Shown here piece by piece: positions 16,448 to 23,794 of a DNA stretch of 52,360 nt. The notes beneath the pieces were generated by a model. It searched no databases. It was not told the origin of the DNA and worked only from the letters and a program-made list of their open reading frames with translations. Both the position numbers and the translations under genes were made by a program. This stretch comes from Collinsella sp. (GTDB taxonomy: Bacteria; Actinomycetota; Coriobacteriia; Coriobacteriales; Coriobacteriaceae), in NCBI GenBank assembly GCA_019414465.1, contig DXLY01000005.1:1-52360 (forward strand). The letters are read 5' to 3'. Each line of letters begins with the position of its first letter. The stretch's first letter is position 1.

Positions 16448-18034
16448 GTGCTTCTGTCTCGCGCAGAACAAGCAAAGCTAGGCCTTTATCATGCCTACAA
16501 TCAGGATCCAGAGCCTCATAGCAGCGCATTTCTTGCAAACCTGGTTTCCTTTATGGTCTCAAAACTCCAGCCAACGCTAAAAACTCATACGCTTATCGAG
16601 CTGTGCTGCCGAGATTTTGAGTTTGCCCAAGATTATGCAAATGGACCCGCATGGTCTATCTGGGGCATCGACCTTAAGGACCCCGAAAGCACCGACTTTA
16701 GAACTCGCGGCACATCCGCTGATCCGTCTTTTACATTTACCAAAGCCGATGTCTTTGCCTCAACGCCAGAATCGGGTGCCGTGCCCCGTACCGATGAGCC
16801 CACGCTCATCTACTGCAGACCCCCCGAGCAAATCCCCCTCACTCAATTTGAGCCCTCGCTCGAAATTGCAGATGAGCATGTTCGGGATTTCCTTACGTCG
16901 AGGGCCCGTCAACTGCAAACACTTGTCGATGTACCAAGCCCGCTTTCGGTCAGCGAATGGTATTACGTTTTTCTCGCTGCTTCCCTTGCGTGTGAACGCC
17001 CGGATTCCATTGCGGTCGTACAAGTCTCCAACCGATTGCTCAACCTGGCACGCGCCGCAGACGGGCGCCGCCTGCTCTGCCAGCTTGGACTATTGACAGC
17101 GATAGTGTTACTTCCCAATACGATCGCCGCCAATAGCGATGGCTACGCCTTACTATTTCTGAGCGACCGTAAACCCAACGAGCCATATTTCCTCTTTGAT
17201 GGGCGGTCATTTGACAACAAGCCCATGACAAGCGAGCTCATGCATCAGATCCAAGACTCGATTAGTTATGCTTACGCCAAGACAACCGATGTGACGCATT
17301 GGCGTCTCGGCGATCGAGGTGCCGAAAAAATCTGGCCTTTACTTCCCAGTGCTAAAAGCACCTCTTTTGCAGAGGAGTCCTTCGTTCGCTTTGGCAGCGT
17401 AGCGGACATACGCCGCGGCATTCCCCGTAGCACTCTTTTAAAGATGCCACAGATGGGTCTTAGCAGAACGGACCGACGAATTGACTGCTACTACCTATCG
17501 CTTAAACACTTAGTCGATGGAACGGTTATCGGTTTCGAAGATCTACCCGAGCGCGTATCCGACACGGATATTTACGATATGGGCGATACGGATCCAGGTC
17601 TTTTCTATCGTCTCAAACCGCTGGGCGAGTATGAAACCTGCATACTGATCTCACGCTTCGGACCACCATTTAAGCTGGCCCTCGTAGTGCCGGGAAGCAT
17701 GAGGCGCGAGCCGGTGCCTCAGAAACCTCAGTTATGCCCTAAACTCATTGTCCCCTGCGATGTCGTCTTCTGCGCATCCTTTAAAGATGAACTACTAGCA
17801 CGATTCTTCTTAGCCTACCTGTCATCCGATGAAGGACAGCAGAAACTCTTAGCCTCCTCACACGGAGACTCGCTTGCGCAGCTATCTCCTAAAGACCTGC
17901 GAAGCATGACCGTGCCTGTTCCCGGGCAAGCAGAACAGGAGCGCTGCGCGCAAGAGTACGAAGCAAAACAGCGCGCCTACGAGGATGCCCTTAAGCAGGC
18001 GGGACATTACGCCGCGAGTAAGGGGACGATGTAA
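16448..18034 (+). CDS. Degenerate N6-adenine methyltransferase/HsdS-like fusion (module B)
   Basis: 528 residues from a GTG at 16448, chosen because GAGGAGG lies 6 bp upstream; the in-frame ATG at 16430 has none. The N-terminal part follows the type I methyltransferase layout but the motifs are altered: motif I is ELCCRDFEF (51-59) instead of DPxxGxG, and the NPPF/Y site reads CRPP (123-126). A AIVLLPNTI stretch near 217 matches the post-catalytic region. From about 312 to the end it looks like a target-recognition subunit: FGSVADIRRG, YLSLKHLVDG, then LAYLSSDEGQQKL and a EQERCAQEYE helix, as in HsdS. It should recognise DNA but probably not methylate it. A paralogue is at 23795. Confidence 0.75.
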   Translation: MLLSRAEQAKLGLYHAYNQDPEPHSSAFLANLVSFMVSKLQPTLKTHTLIELCCRDFEFAQDYANGPAWSIWGIDLKDPESTDFRTRGTSADPSFTFTKADVFASTPESGAVPRTDEPTLIYCRPPEQIPLTQFEPSLEIADEHVRDFLTSRARQLQTLVDVPSPLSVSEWYYVFLAASLACERPDSIAVVQVSNRLLNLARAADGRRLLCQLGLLTAIVLLPNTIAANSDGYALLFLSDRKPNEPYFLFDGRSFDNKPMTSELMHQIQDSISYAYAKTTDVTHWRLGDRGAEKIWPLLPSAKSTSFAEESFVRFGSVADIRRGIPRSTLLKMPQMGLSRTDRRIDCYYLSLKHLVDGTVIGFEDLPERVSDTDIYDMGDTDPGLFYRLKPLGEYETCILISRFGPPFKLALVVPGSMRREPVPQKPQLCPKLIVPCDVVFCASFKDELLARFFLAYLSSDEGQQKLLASSHGDSLAQLSPKDLRSMTVPVPGQAEQERCAQEYEAKQRAYEDALKQAGHYAASKGTM

Positions 18035-18043
18035 CGGCCGGGG

Positions 18044-18080
18044 TTGACAGGCTATCCGGACTTTTCCGACAGCCTGTCAA
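18044..18080. terminator. Bidirectional hairpin between convergent genes
   Basis: Perfect 10-bp arms TTGACAGGCT (18044-18053) and AGCCTGTCAA (18071-18080) with a small inner stem (CGGA/TCCG) lie 9 bp after the stop of the plus-strand gene and 25 bp before the stop of the minus-strand one. No long T-run, so efficiency is uncertain. Confidence 0.6.
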
Positions 18081-18105
18081 TCAGGCGCGCCGATCAGCGC
18101 GGCGG

Positions 18106-18723
18106 CTAAAGATTCTCATCGGACTTCGAGCTAGCTTTGACCGCCTCTTCACCCGCGATCAGGTCCCTAACCGTTATATGCGCACTGTACGTAGCATCCT
18201 CAATCTTTTCCATAACATCAGGGTCGCAAGTTCCCCAAATTTCTTTAAGGACTCGAGCCAATCCCCAAGCAGCGCTGAGCAGGACGTCAACATCCTTTAG
18301 ATCTAAGTGGTTGATCGTAAAGGGACAGTACTCGCGCTCCAGCAGATAGGTGTCAACGGCGTCAATTGCCTCAGCCGCGTACCGCTCAAGATCGGGATGG
18401 GGATGGAAGGCGCACAGCGCCTTGTACGGATCGGTCGGCTCAATCCAATACAGCGTTGTCGCATCCTCGCATTTCTCGAGCGGATAACGCTCAACCGCCT
18501 TCTCCCAACTTTCATACCAGGGATCGGCATCGCCGTCCGTCATTGACTTGCAAAGATCGATCGCCGCAGAAACAGTCGCACACGAATATCTATAGCTGGC
18601 GTCTTTCTTAAACTCATCATTGAGCTCGACGTCGCCAGACAGCTCCGCCTCCATGATCAGGAACGGGCCGTCATCATCCGTAATGTTCATGGGATAGTTG
18701 TTGCACTCATAGTTCGGGTACAT
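18106..18723 (-). CDS. Unknown acidic protein at the end of island operon A
   Basis: 205 residues from the ATG at 18723, chosen because GGAG lies 5 bp upstream; the longer frame to 18813 has no site. Acidic, soluble, rich in tyrosine and cysteine in its first half (MYPNYECNNYPMN), with a conserved-looking HPHPDLERYA segment near 125. No family recognised. Could be an immunity-type or partner protein of the neighbouring HNH nuclease remnant, but there is no direct evidence. Confidence 0.6.
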   Translation of the reverse strand: MYPNYECNNYPMNITDDDGPFLIMEAELSGDVELNDEFKKDASYRYSCATVSAAIDLCKSMTDGDADPWYESWEKAVERYPLEKCEDATTLYWIEPTDPYKALCAFHPHPDLERYAAEAIDAVDTYLLEREYCPFTINHLDLKDVDVLLSAAWGLARVLKEIWGTCDPDVMEKIEDATYSAHITVRDLIAGEEAVKASSKSDENL

Positions 18724-18820
18724 TTTGTCTCCAATCAACCGTTCGGACACATTAACAAGCAATATCAAAACCGCGCTCACGCGGAGGGCCGTCGTCCTCG
18801 CGCCAATCTGCAAGTTTTTC

Positions 18821-19378
18821 TCATCGCGTGAAAAGAACCTCCGTTTTAGGACCAGAGACTTTCCAGGGCTTGATATGGGTGGCGACCAGCAGTGTCTTGT
18901 TCGATAGCCCCGTCAAGCAACACCTTGAATTGTAATTGGCAAGCAAGGTATTTCGAAAGAACTCCTGGTTCATCCGCATCGAAACGATTGCCTCGCGCTC
19001 TTTACCCTCTGGCAAATCAATGCCGATCGTCTCTTTCAACTCATCGCTTAGCGGTTCTTCAAAATCGAAACAGTTGAGGAAAACGTCGGTCGCCTCCTCA
19101 ACAAGCTCATCACCAGCAGAGGAATACTCAGCCCAAACCATCTTGTCCATTTTGCTCGCCTGGGTCATTCCAACCTTGCCGCGAGCACGTCGACGCTCAT
19201 CGGATGATGCAAGGTTCCAGATTATTAGAGCAACCGCGCCCGGCGTTCCGCCAATGGCCTTGGCTAACGCCTGGACATCCTCGCTTGTATCATCGACCTT
19301 TTTTAATGGTAGGGCGAGGTATAAGAACAGAGCCGCAAGGGTTTCTTCCCTCGACTATTTATCTCCACGACTAGCCAT
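18821..19378 (-). pseudogene. HNH endonuclease, broken by an amber codon and C-terminal truncation
   Basis: From the ATG at 19378 the frame reads MASRGDK, a TAG at 19355-19357, then SREETLAALFLYL and continues open to 18821. The family consensus has a tryptophan here (WTREET), so TGG changed to TAG. The rest matches HNH proteins: AKAIGGTPGAVALIIWNLAS, MTQASKMDK, and CCLTGLSNKTLLVATHIKPW at the HNH core. After HIKPW the sequence departs from the family and stops, so the second half of the nuclease motif is missing. Translation could restart at the ATG at 19168, but the catalytic domain would still be incomplete. Dead nuclease; lineage clear. Confidence 0.85.
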
Positions 19379-19454
19379 GATTGCTCCTCGCCCGCGCACC
19401 GCTCACTTAGCTGCTCCAAGATAATCCCGCGGGGACCGCACTTGCCGCCTTTTC

Positions 19455-20282
19455 TCATTCGTCGGTGAACGGTTGAAACAACGGCGCTTCCACGCGCTTC
19501 TCATACCCGCGCTCAAGCTTCTTCCCAAGCTCCGCGGCACAGCGCTTCGTCTCCTCGGCAAACAGGTCATCGATAGCTCTATCAATCCGAACGCAGGTCT
19601 CGAAATGTTCGTCCTTCCAGGGCAGATCAAGGCCCAGGCTCGTATCCCAATAGCCGCCGAGCCTTGCGTTGATTACTTCCTCGGGATACAGCACGTCTTG
19701 GCGAACACCTTCGATCACCTCATCCTCGTCCATGTCACAGGCTGCATCGTCCTTCTTGAGACACTTGCGCAGCTCCTTTTGCTCGCGGATGCGATGCAGC
19801 GCGCTGGCGCACACCACAGCCAAAAAGCGGTAACGTTCGCATAGGTCCCATTCGCCGCCGAGCCATACTCGATAGCCCAGAACGACGCTTGCAGGCTCCT
19901 CGTTCAGTAGGAACAGGTCCCACGGGTACACCTCAGCACACGCGTCCTCCCCTGACTTTTGCGCGCCACTGCGCGTAAAGGCGCACGGTTCTACGTCGTA
20001 ATAGTCAAAACCGTGGCCCGCATCGCGACGATTGATGACGTGCTTGGGCAACAGGACAATCTTGTCGCTGGGCTCGGGGTCGATCTTGCGCAGCTTTTTG
20101 AGCTTGCGGCGGACGCGTTTTAGGCCGCGGTCGCTATCGCCACAGCCGCAACCGCCTGCCTTGTCGTCGTATCGCAGGGCGACCTCGCGCGCCAGGATCT
20201 TTTTGTCTGCCGCGCACAGCAGGTCGCTCACGGTAGGCAGGTCTTCCCACTCAATGCCATCGACATCCCAAATACTGCTCAT
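19455..20282 (-). CDS. Unknown Cys/charged protein of island operon A
   Basis: 275 residues from the ATG at 20282 (AGAGG upstream); a longer frame to 20381 runs into the clpP gene and is rejected. A GGCGCGDSD segment near residue 45 is followed by a very basic stretch (RVRRKLKKLRK). The remainder is acidic with WDLFLLNEEP and WLGGEWDLCERYRFLA motifs. No family recognised. It follows clpP by 73 bp on the same strand, so it is probably co-expressed and might be a substrate or adaptor of the protease. Confidence 0.65.
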   Translation of the reverse strand: MSSIWDVDGIEWEDLPTVSDLLCAADKKILAREVALRYDDKAGGCGCGDSDRGLKRVRRKLKKLRKIDPEPSDKIVLLPKHVINRRDAGHGFDYYDVEPCAFTRSGAQKSGEDACAEVYPWDLFLLNEEPASVVLGYRVWLGGEWDLCERYRFLAVVCASALHRIREQKELRKCLKKDDAACDMDEDEVIEGVRQDVLYPEEVINARLGGYWDTSLGLDLPWKDEHFETCVRIDRAIDDLFAEETKRCAAELGKKLERGYEKRVEAPLFQPFTDE

Positions 20283-20355
20283 ATTCAACCTCTTTCTGGC
20301 TGTGAATTTACGCGCTCGATCGTCCTGCCCTACATGCCAAAAGGCATGCGCCCTG

Positions 20356-20958
20356 CTAGAGCGCCTTCTTGCTGGGCGCAACCACCTCGTCCACCAGGCC
20401 CAGCTCTAGGGCGCGCTTGGCGTTACACCAGCAGTCGCGCTCGGTGAGCTCGTGGAACTCCTGGGCACTCAGGTTGCCATGCTCGGCCAGCAGCTCGTCC
20501 AGCTCGGCGCGCATGGCCGCCGTGTGCTGGGCCACGATCTCGATATCGGTCTGCTGCGCCATGCCCGTGCCGCCCATCAGCTGGTGGATGAGCACCTGCG
20601 TGTGGCGGTACACCTGGCGGTGGTCGCCGCAGGCCAAGATCACCGCGGCCATCGAGGCCACGACGCCCTCGCCCACCGTGATCACGGGGCAGTCGAGCGA
20701 CTGCATGGTGTCGATGAGCGCCAACCCCGCTGTAACGCTGCCGCCCGGGCTGTTGATGATGAGGGTGATGGGCTCGGTCGCGCTTTGATGTTCCAGCACC
20801 AGCATGGACTTAATGAGGCCGTTACAGGTCACATCGTTGACCTCGCCCTCCAGCAGCAGCACGCGGCTGTTGAGCAGCTCGCTTGCCATATCGACGGCGG
20901 CAACGCGGCCGTCCTTGGACTTCTTAATGATGCTGGGCTCACGATACATAACGGACAT
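20356..20958 (-). CDS. clpP: ClpP-family serine protease, island paralogue
   Basis: 200 residues. The catalytic triad is intact: Ser102 in VVASMAAVI, His125 in VLIHQLMGG and Asp175 in TERDCW. The N-terminal LLEGEV and the INSPGGSV oxyanion strip are typical of ClpP. Spacing of Ser to His is two residues shorter than in E. coli ClpP. A normal ClpP would be encoded elsewhere with clpX; this copy lies between a TraG-like ATPase and an unknown gene. The likely partner is the ClpX-like unfoldase at 14042-15175, which keeps the docking loop. It therefore may form a separate, induced protease. Family call firm; pairing inferred. Confidence 0.9.
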   Translation of the reverse strand: MSVMYREPSIIKKSKDGRVAAVDMASELLNSRVLLLEGEVNDVTCNGLIKSMLVLEHQSATEPITLIINSPGGSVTAGLALIDTMQSLDCPVITVGEGVVASMAAVILACGDHRQVYRHTQVLIHQLMGGTGMAQQTDIEIVAQHTAAMRAELDELLAEHGNLSAQEFHELTERDCWCNAKRALELGLVDEVVAPSKKAL

Positions 20959-21066
20959 GGCAATTCCTCTCTAGATGGAATCGATAAGGGAAACTGGCCG
21001 CACGGCACATGGCAAACAGAGGCCGTGCAGCCAAAATGCAGGTCAAAATGCGCGAGGCTGCAAGGG

Positions 21067-22551
21067 TTAATCCCTTAGCCACTTGGCTGCATTGGGATGG
21101 TCGTCGCAAAAGTACTTCTTGGCGCGGAAGGGACGCATGCCGGTCACCTTGACCAGGCAATCGGTGCGAGGCATAAGCCCAACCTCGCCTGGGGTCATCA
21201 CGCAGCCGCGCACATCTACGGCAGTGCGCTCGGCGCCCACGTACTTGGTGCCCAAAACCGACTCGCCACACAGTTCGCTTATGTAGTTCTGCGTCGCGAT
21301 GTTGCTGCCGCCACCCATATAGACCAAACTATCGCAGTTATCGAGAATGGTAAGCGCCGTGGATTTGCCGTACACGGCATCGAGCTGGCTCAGCGATTGC
21401 GCACACATCAAAAAGCTAATGCCGCGGCTGCGCACGGTCGCAATGCTGCGCTCAAAATCGGGGATGCGTCCCACATTGGGAAACTCATCGAGCACAAACT
21501 GCACGCGACGCTGCAAATGGCCGCTGGGGCTGGCATCGGCACGGCGCTGGGCAAGGTTAAACAGCTGCTTAAGGGCAACGTTCGCAAGCCATGCATTAGC
21601 CGAATCGTTGTCGCTCACCTTAAGATCGATCACGCGCTTGCCCTCGTCAATACGATCAAGACGCATCTCGTCATTCTCAAAAACGCGCATGAGCTGAGGC
21701 GTCTTAAGCCGCGAGATAGTTGCATTGAGCGTGATCAGAATACTCTTAAGCGTCCTATCTGCCGCACCTCGAAAATCGCGATACTGCTCAACGCCGTACA
21801 GGTCTGCGTTCACAGCCCCATACTTATCGAGGAACTCCTTGGACTTCACCTCTTCTACAAGGTAGTCCAACGGGAATCGGCCCTCGCCATCCCCCGTGAC
21901 CTTGATGAGCGCAGCCAGTTTAAAGACGTTGTTCATCTTAAGGTAGCGGCGCGGAGCATTGGGGTCCTCGCCCGGCGCAAGGGTGCCGGCAAGACACTCC
22001 AGGAGATACAGGATTCCAACAATTGCTCGAAGCAGCAGATCGTTTGCGTTATCCCAGAACGGATCATACCTACGGCTACGACCGTCAGGATCGACCCCCT
22101 CCATGATTGCCGCCACCGTAGTGGGGATATCCTCGACATCCATCACGTAGCGCAGAGGGTCGTATCCGGCCGACTGCTCGGGATTAACAGTATCGAGAAC
22201 CGTTACCTCGTAGCCGTCCTCTTCAAAGCCTTTCCCCGTACGGCGCAGCAGCTCACCCTTGGTGTCTGTGACCACATAACAGCATTCGTGGTGATTGAGC
22301 AGGTTGGGCAAAATGAAACTCGCCGTTTTGCCGCTGCCGGTACCTCCAAAGGCAAAGACATTGTTGGACACACTCGTCTCCCAATGCTTGTCGTCCTCGT
22401 AGAACGCCACCGTGGCACCCTTAGCCAGGATCACATCGCGCTGCTCATCGCCAGACGACAGCGCCTGCATCTCCTCCTTAGTCGCCCACTTCTTGGTCTG
22501 ATACTCCGTTTGCTGCGCGGCCTCGTAGCCGTACATCTTGATGACTGACAT
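21067..22551 (-). CDS. VirD4/TraG-like ATPase without membrane anchor
   Basis: 494 residues from the ATG at 22551 (AAGGAG upstream). Walker A GGTGSGKT at 69-76, a Walker B VLDEFPN near 354, and the FLMCAQSLSQLD helix after it mark a type IV coupling-protein ATPase (TraG/VirD4/TrwB fold). These normally have two N-terminal membrane helices; here the chain begins with a soluble segment (MSVIKMYGYEAAQQ), so it is probably cytoplasmic. No relaxase, mating-pair genes or oriT-like feature were seen in the window. It may be a DNA-pumping or sensing motor reused by the island. Follows the CxxC-protein gene by 37 bp. Confidence 0.85.
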   Translation of the reverse strand: MSVIKMYGYEAAQQTEYQTKKWATKEEMQALSSGDEQRDVILAKGATVAFYEDDKHWETSVSNNVFAFGGTGSGKTASFILPNLLNHHECCYVVTDTKGELLRRTGKGFEEDGYEVTVLDTVNPEQSAGYDPLRYVMDVEDIPTTVAAIMEGVDPDGRSRRYDPFWDNANDLLLRAIVGILYLLECLAGTLAPGEDPNAPRRYLKMNNVFKLAALIKVTGDGEGRFPLDYLVEEVKSKEFLDKYGAVNADLYGVEQYRDFRGAADRTLKSILITLNATISRLKTPQLMRVFENDEMRLDRIDEGKRVIDLKVSDNDSANAWLANVALKQLFNLAQRRADASPSGHLQRRVQFVLDEFPNVGRIPDFERSIATVRSRGISFLMCAQSLSQLDAVYGKSTALTILDNCDSLVYMGGGSNIATQNYISELCGESVLGTKYVGAERTAVDVRGCVMTPGEVGLMPRTDCLVKVTGMRPFRAKKYFCDDHPNAAKWLRD

Positions 22552-22588
22552 GGCGTGGCTCCTTTCTTGTCCGTGACGTTGGTGGTTG

Positions 22589-23506
22589 TTAAGCAATGCG
22601 ATCGACACCGTCGTCCTCATTGAGCTGTGCCGAGCGCGACGACTTGGTCGCGTGGCCGATCAGGCGCTCGGCCTGCGCCAGATAACTCTCGCGAGCAGCA
22701 GTTGAAACCGTCCCGTCGCGCAGATACGCAAGCAATGCATTAATCATCAGCTTGTCGAGCAGGTCGTATCCCTTGGCCCGAGCGCAGTTGAGGAGGTAGC
22801 GGTCCTGAAGCCCCCGTACCTTAGTTGCCAAATCGATTTCCATCTTTTCCTCCATGTAATAAAAAGTGTGTCGTTCGTCCAAAAGTGCCTCAAACGGGCG
22901 TTTGACGCATAACTCAAAGTTGAAACGCGGACTCGTATCGAACACGCGTCGTTGCACCTTGAGGTAGCGCTTATAAAACATGACGGCATCATCTTCATCC
23001 GCCGTAAAGCCACGCGATCCATCGCGGTGCAGCCGGTCGTAAGGCTTTTTGCTATCGATATGGCGCACGAATGGGGACGGAATATAGGCATCCTTCTTGA
23101 CGTTGTACTTCATCCCTGTCGTAACCTGCTCAAACAAGAGAACGCCAGCTGACTTAAAAGCCGCATTACATCCATGCCTAAACATGCTCACCACGGCTGC
23201 CACGCTGCCCATGCAGCTATCGCGCGGGGAAAAATACAGCGAAAGCAAAGCGAGCGTCGCAGCAGTCAAAAGCTCGCGGGCCTCGTGTACATCGGCTCGA
23301 TACTGCTCGGGCACCAGCCCGGGAATATCGGGCGAGCGCTCTTCCAGCACGCCAACGAGCGATTTAGCCAGGCGCTCGACGTTCTTCTCGCCGCAGTACG
23401 GACACGGAAGTGGCAGCTCTGCCTTCCTGTTCACTTCGCACATACCGCGGAGATCCTCGTCGATCGCACTGAGGAATGCCTCGTAAATACTGTCCCGTTT
23501 CTTCAT
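22589..23506 (-). CDS. Unknown protein with CPYCG motif, first gene of island operon A
   Basis: 305 residues starting at the ATG at 23506 (weak AAGAAG site). A CPYCGEKN zinc-ribbon-like half motif lies near residue 35, but I see no second CxxC, so zinc binding is uncertain. A CxxxxAAVVSMF helix follows, then a basic central region and a helical C-terminus. No known family. It is the promoter-proximal gene of the minus-strand operon with the TraG-like ATPase and ClpP, sharing a divergent promoter with the methyltransferase-like gene at 23795. Confidence 0.7.
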   Translation of the reverse strand: MKKRDSIYEAFLSAIDEDLRGMCEVNRKAELPLPCPYCGEKNVERLAKSLVGVLEERSPDIPGLVPEQYRADVHEARELLTAATLALLSLYFSPRDSCMGSVAAVVSMFRHGCNAAFKSAGVLLFEQVTTGMKYNVKKDAYIPSPFVRHIDSKKPYDRLHRDGSRGFTADEDDAVMFYKRYLKVQRRVFDTSPRFNFELCVKRPFEALLDERHTFYYMEEKMEIDLATKVRGLQDRYLLNCARAKGYDLLDKLMINALLAYLRDGTVSTAARESYLAQAERLIGHATKSSRSAQLNEDDGVDRIA

Positions 23507-23549
23507 GAATGCTTCTTTCTATCCGGTTTCAGGTGGTTGATGTAAGTCT

Positions 23550-23582
23550 GTTCTAAGTTCTAGAATATTCTGACGCTAGAAC
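23550..23582. promoter_or_regulatory. Cluster of GTTCTA/TAGAAC half-sites in divergent promoter A
   Basis: GTTCTA occurs at 23550-23555 and 23557-23562, TAGAAT at 23561-23566 and TAGAAC at 23577-23582, in an AT-rich region between divergent genes. Direct and inverted copies suggest a multi-site operator. A further dyad-like TTAGAA...TTCTGCTAA run is at 23735-23763, next to the plus-strand start. Confidence 0.5.
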
Positions 23583-23734
23583 GATGATTATTGATCTAAC
23601 CTGTAGTTTCATAAGTGAAATCATCCTGCTCGATTGCTTAGTTTGCCTAAAGGCTACAAAGCGAATGTATCAAGCAATTGCTATTGAGTTGGCTTTGGAT
23701 TGCTTCGAGGATAGCACAGCGTGCTGTTCTCGTC

Positions 23735-23765
23735 ATTAGAAATTTTAATATTTTTCTGCTAATAT
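23735..23765 (+). promoter_or_regulatory. Promoter-proximal AT-rich dyad for the module A methyltransferase-like gene
   Basis: An imperfect ATTAGAA...TTTCTGCTAAT dyad spans 23735-23763, 32 bp before the start codon. TAATAT at 23760-23765 could be the -10 element with a poor -35 (TTAGAA, 18-bp spacer). The resemblance to TTTTAGAA/TTCTAAAA at 16275-16296 is the main interest. Confidence 0.35.
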
Positions 23766-23794
23766 AAACCCACTGAGAAGAAAGGGCTCTATAC

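Noticed and set aside
21067..22551. Integrative conjugative element called from the VirD4-like gene
   Set aside because: No relaxase, integrase, T4SS gene or attachment repeat seen near it.
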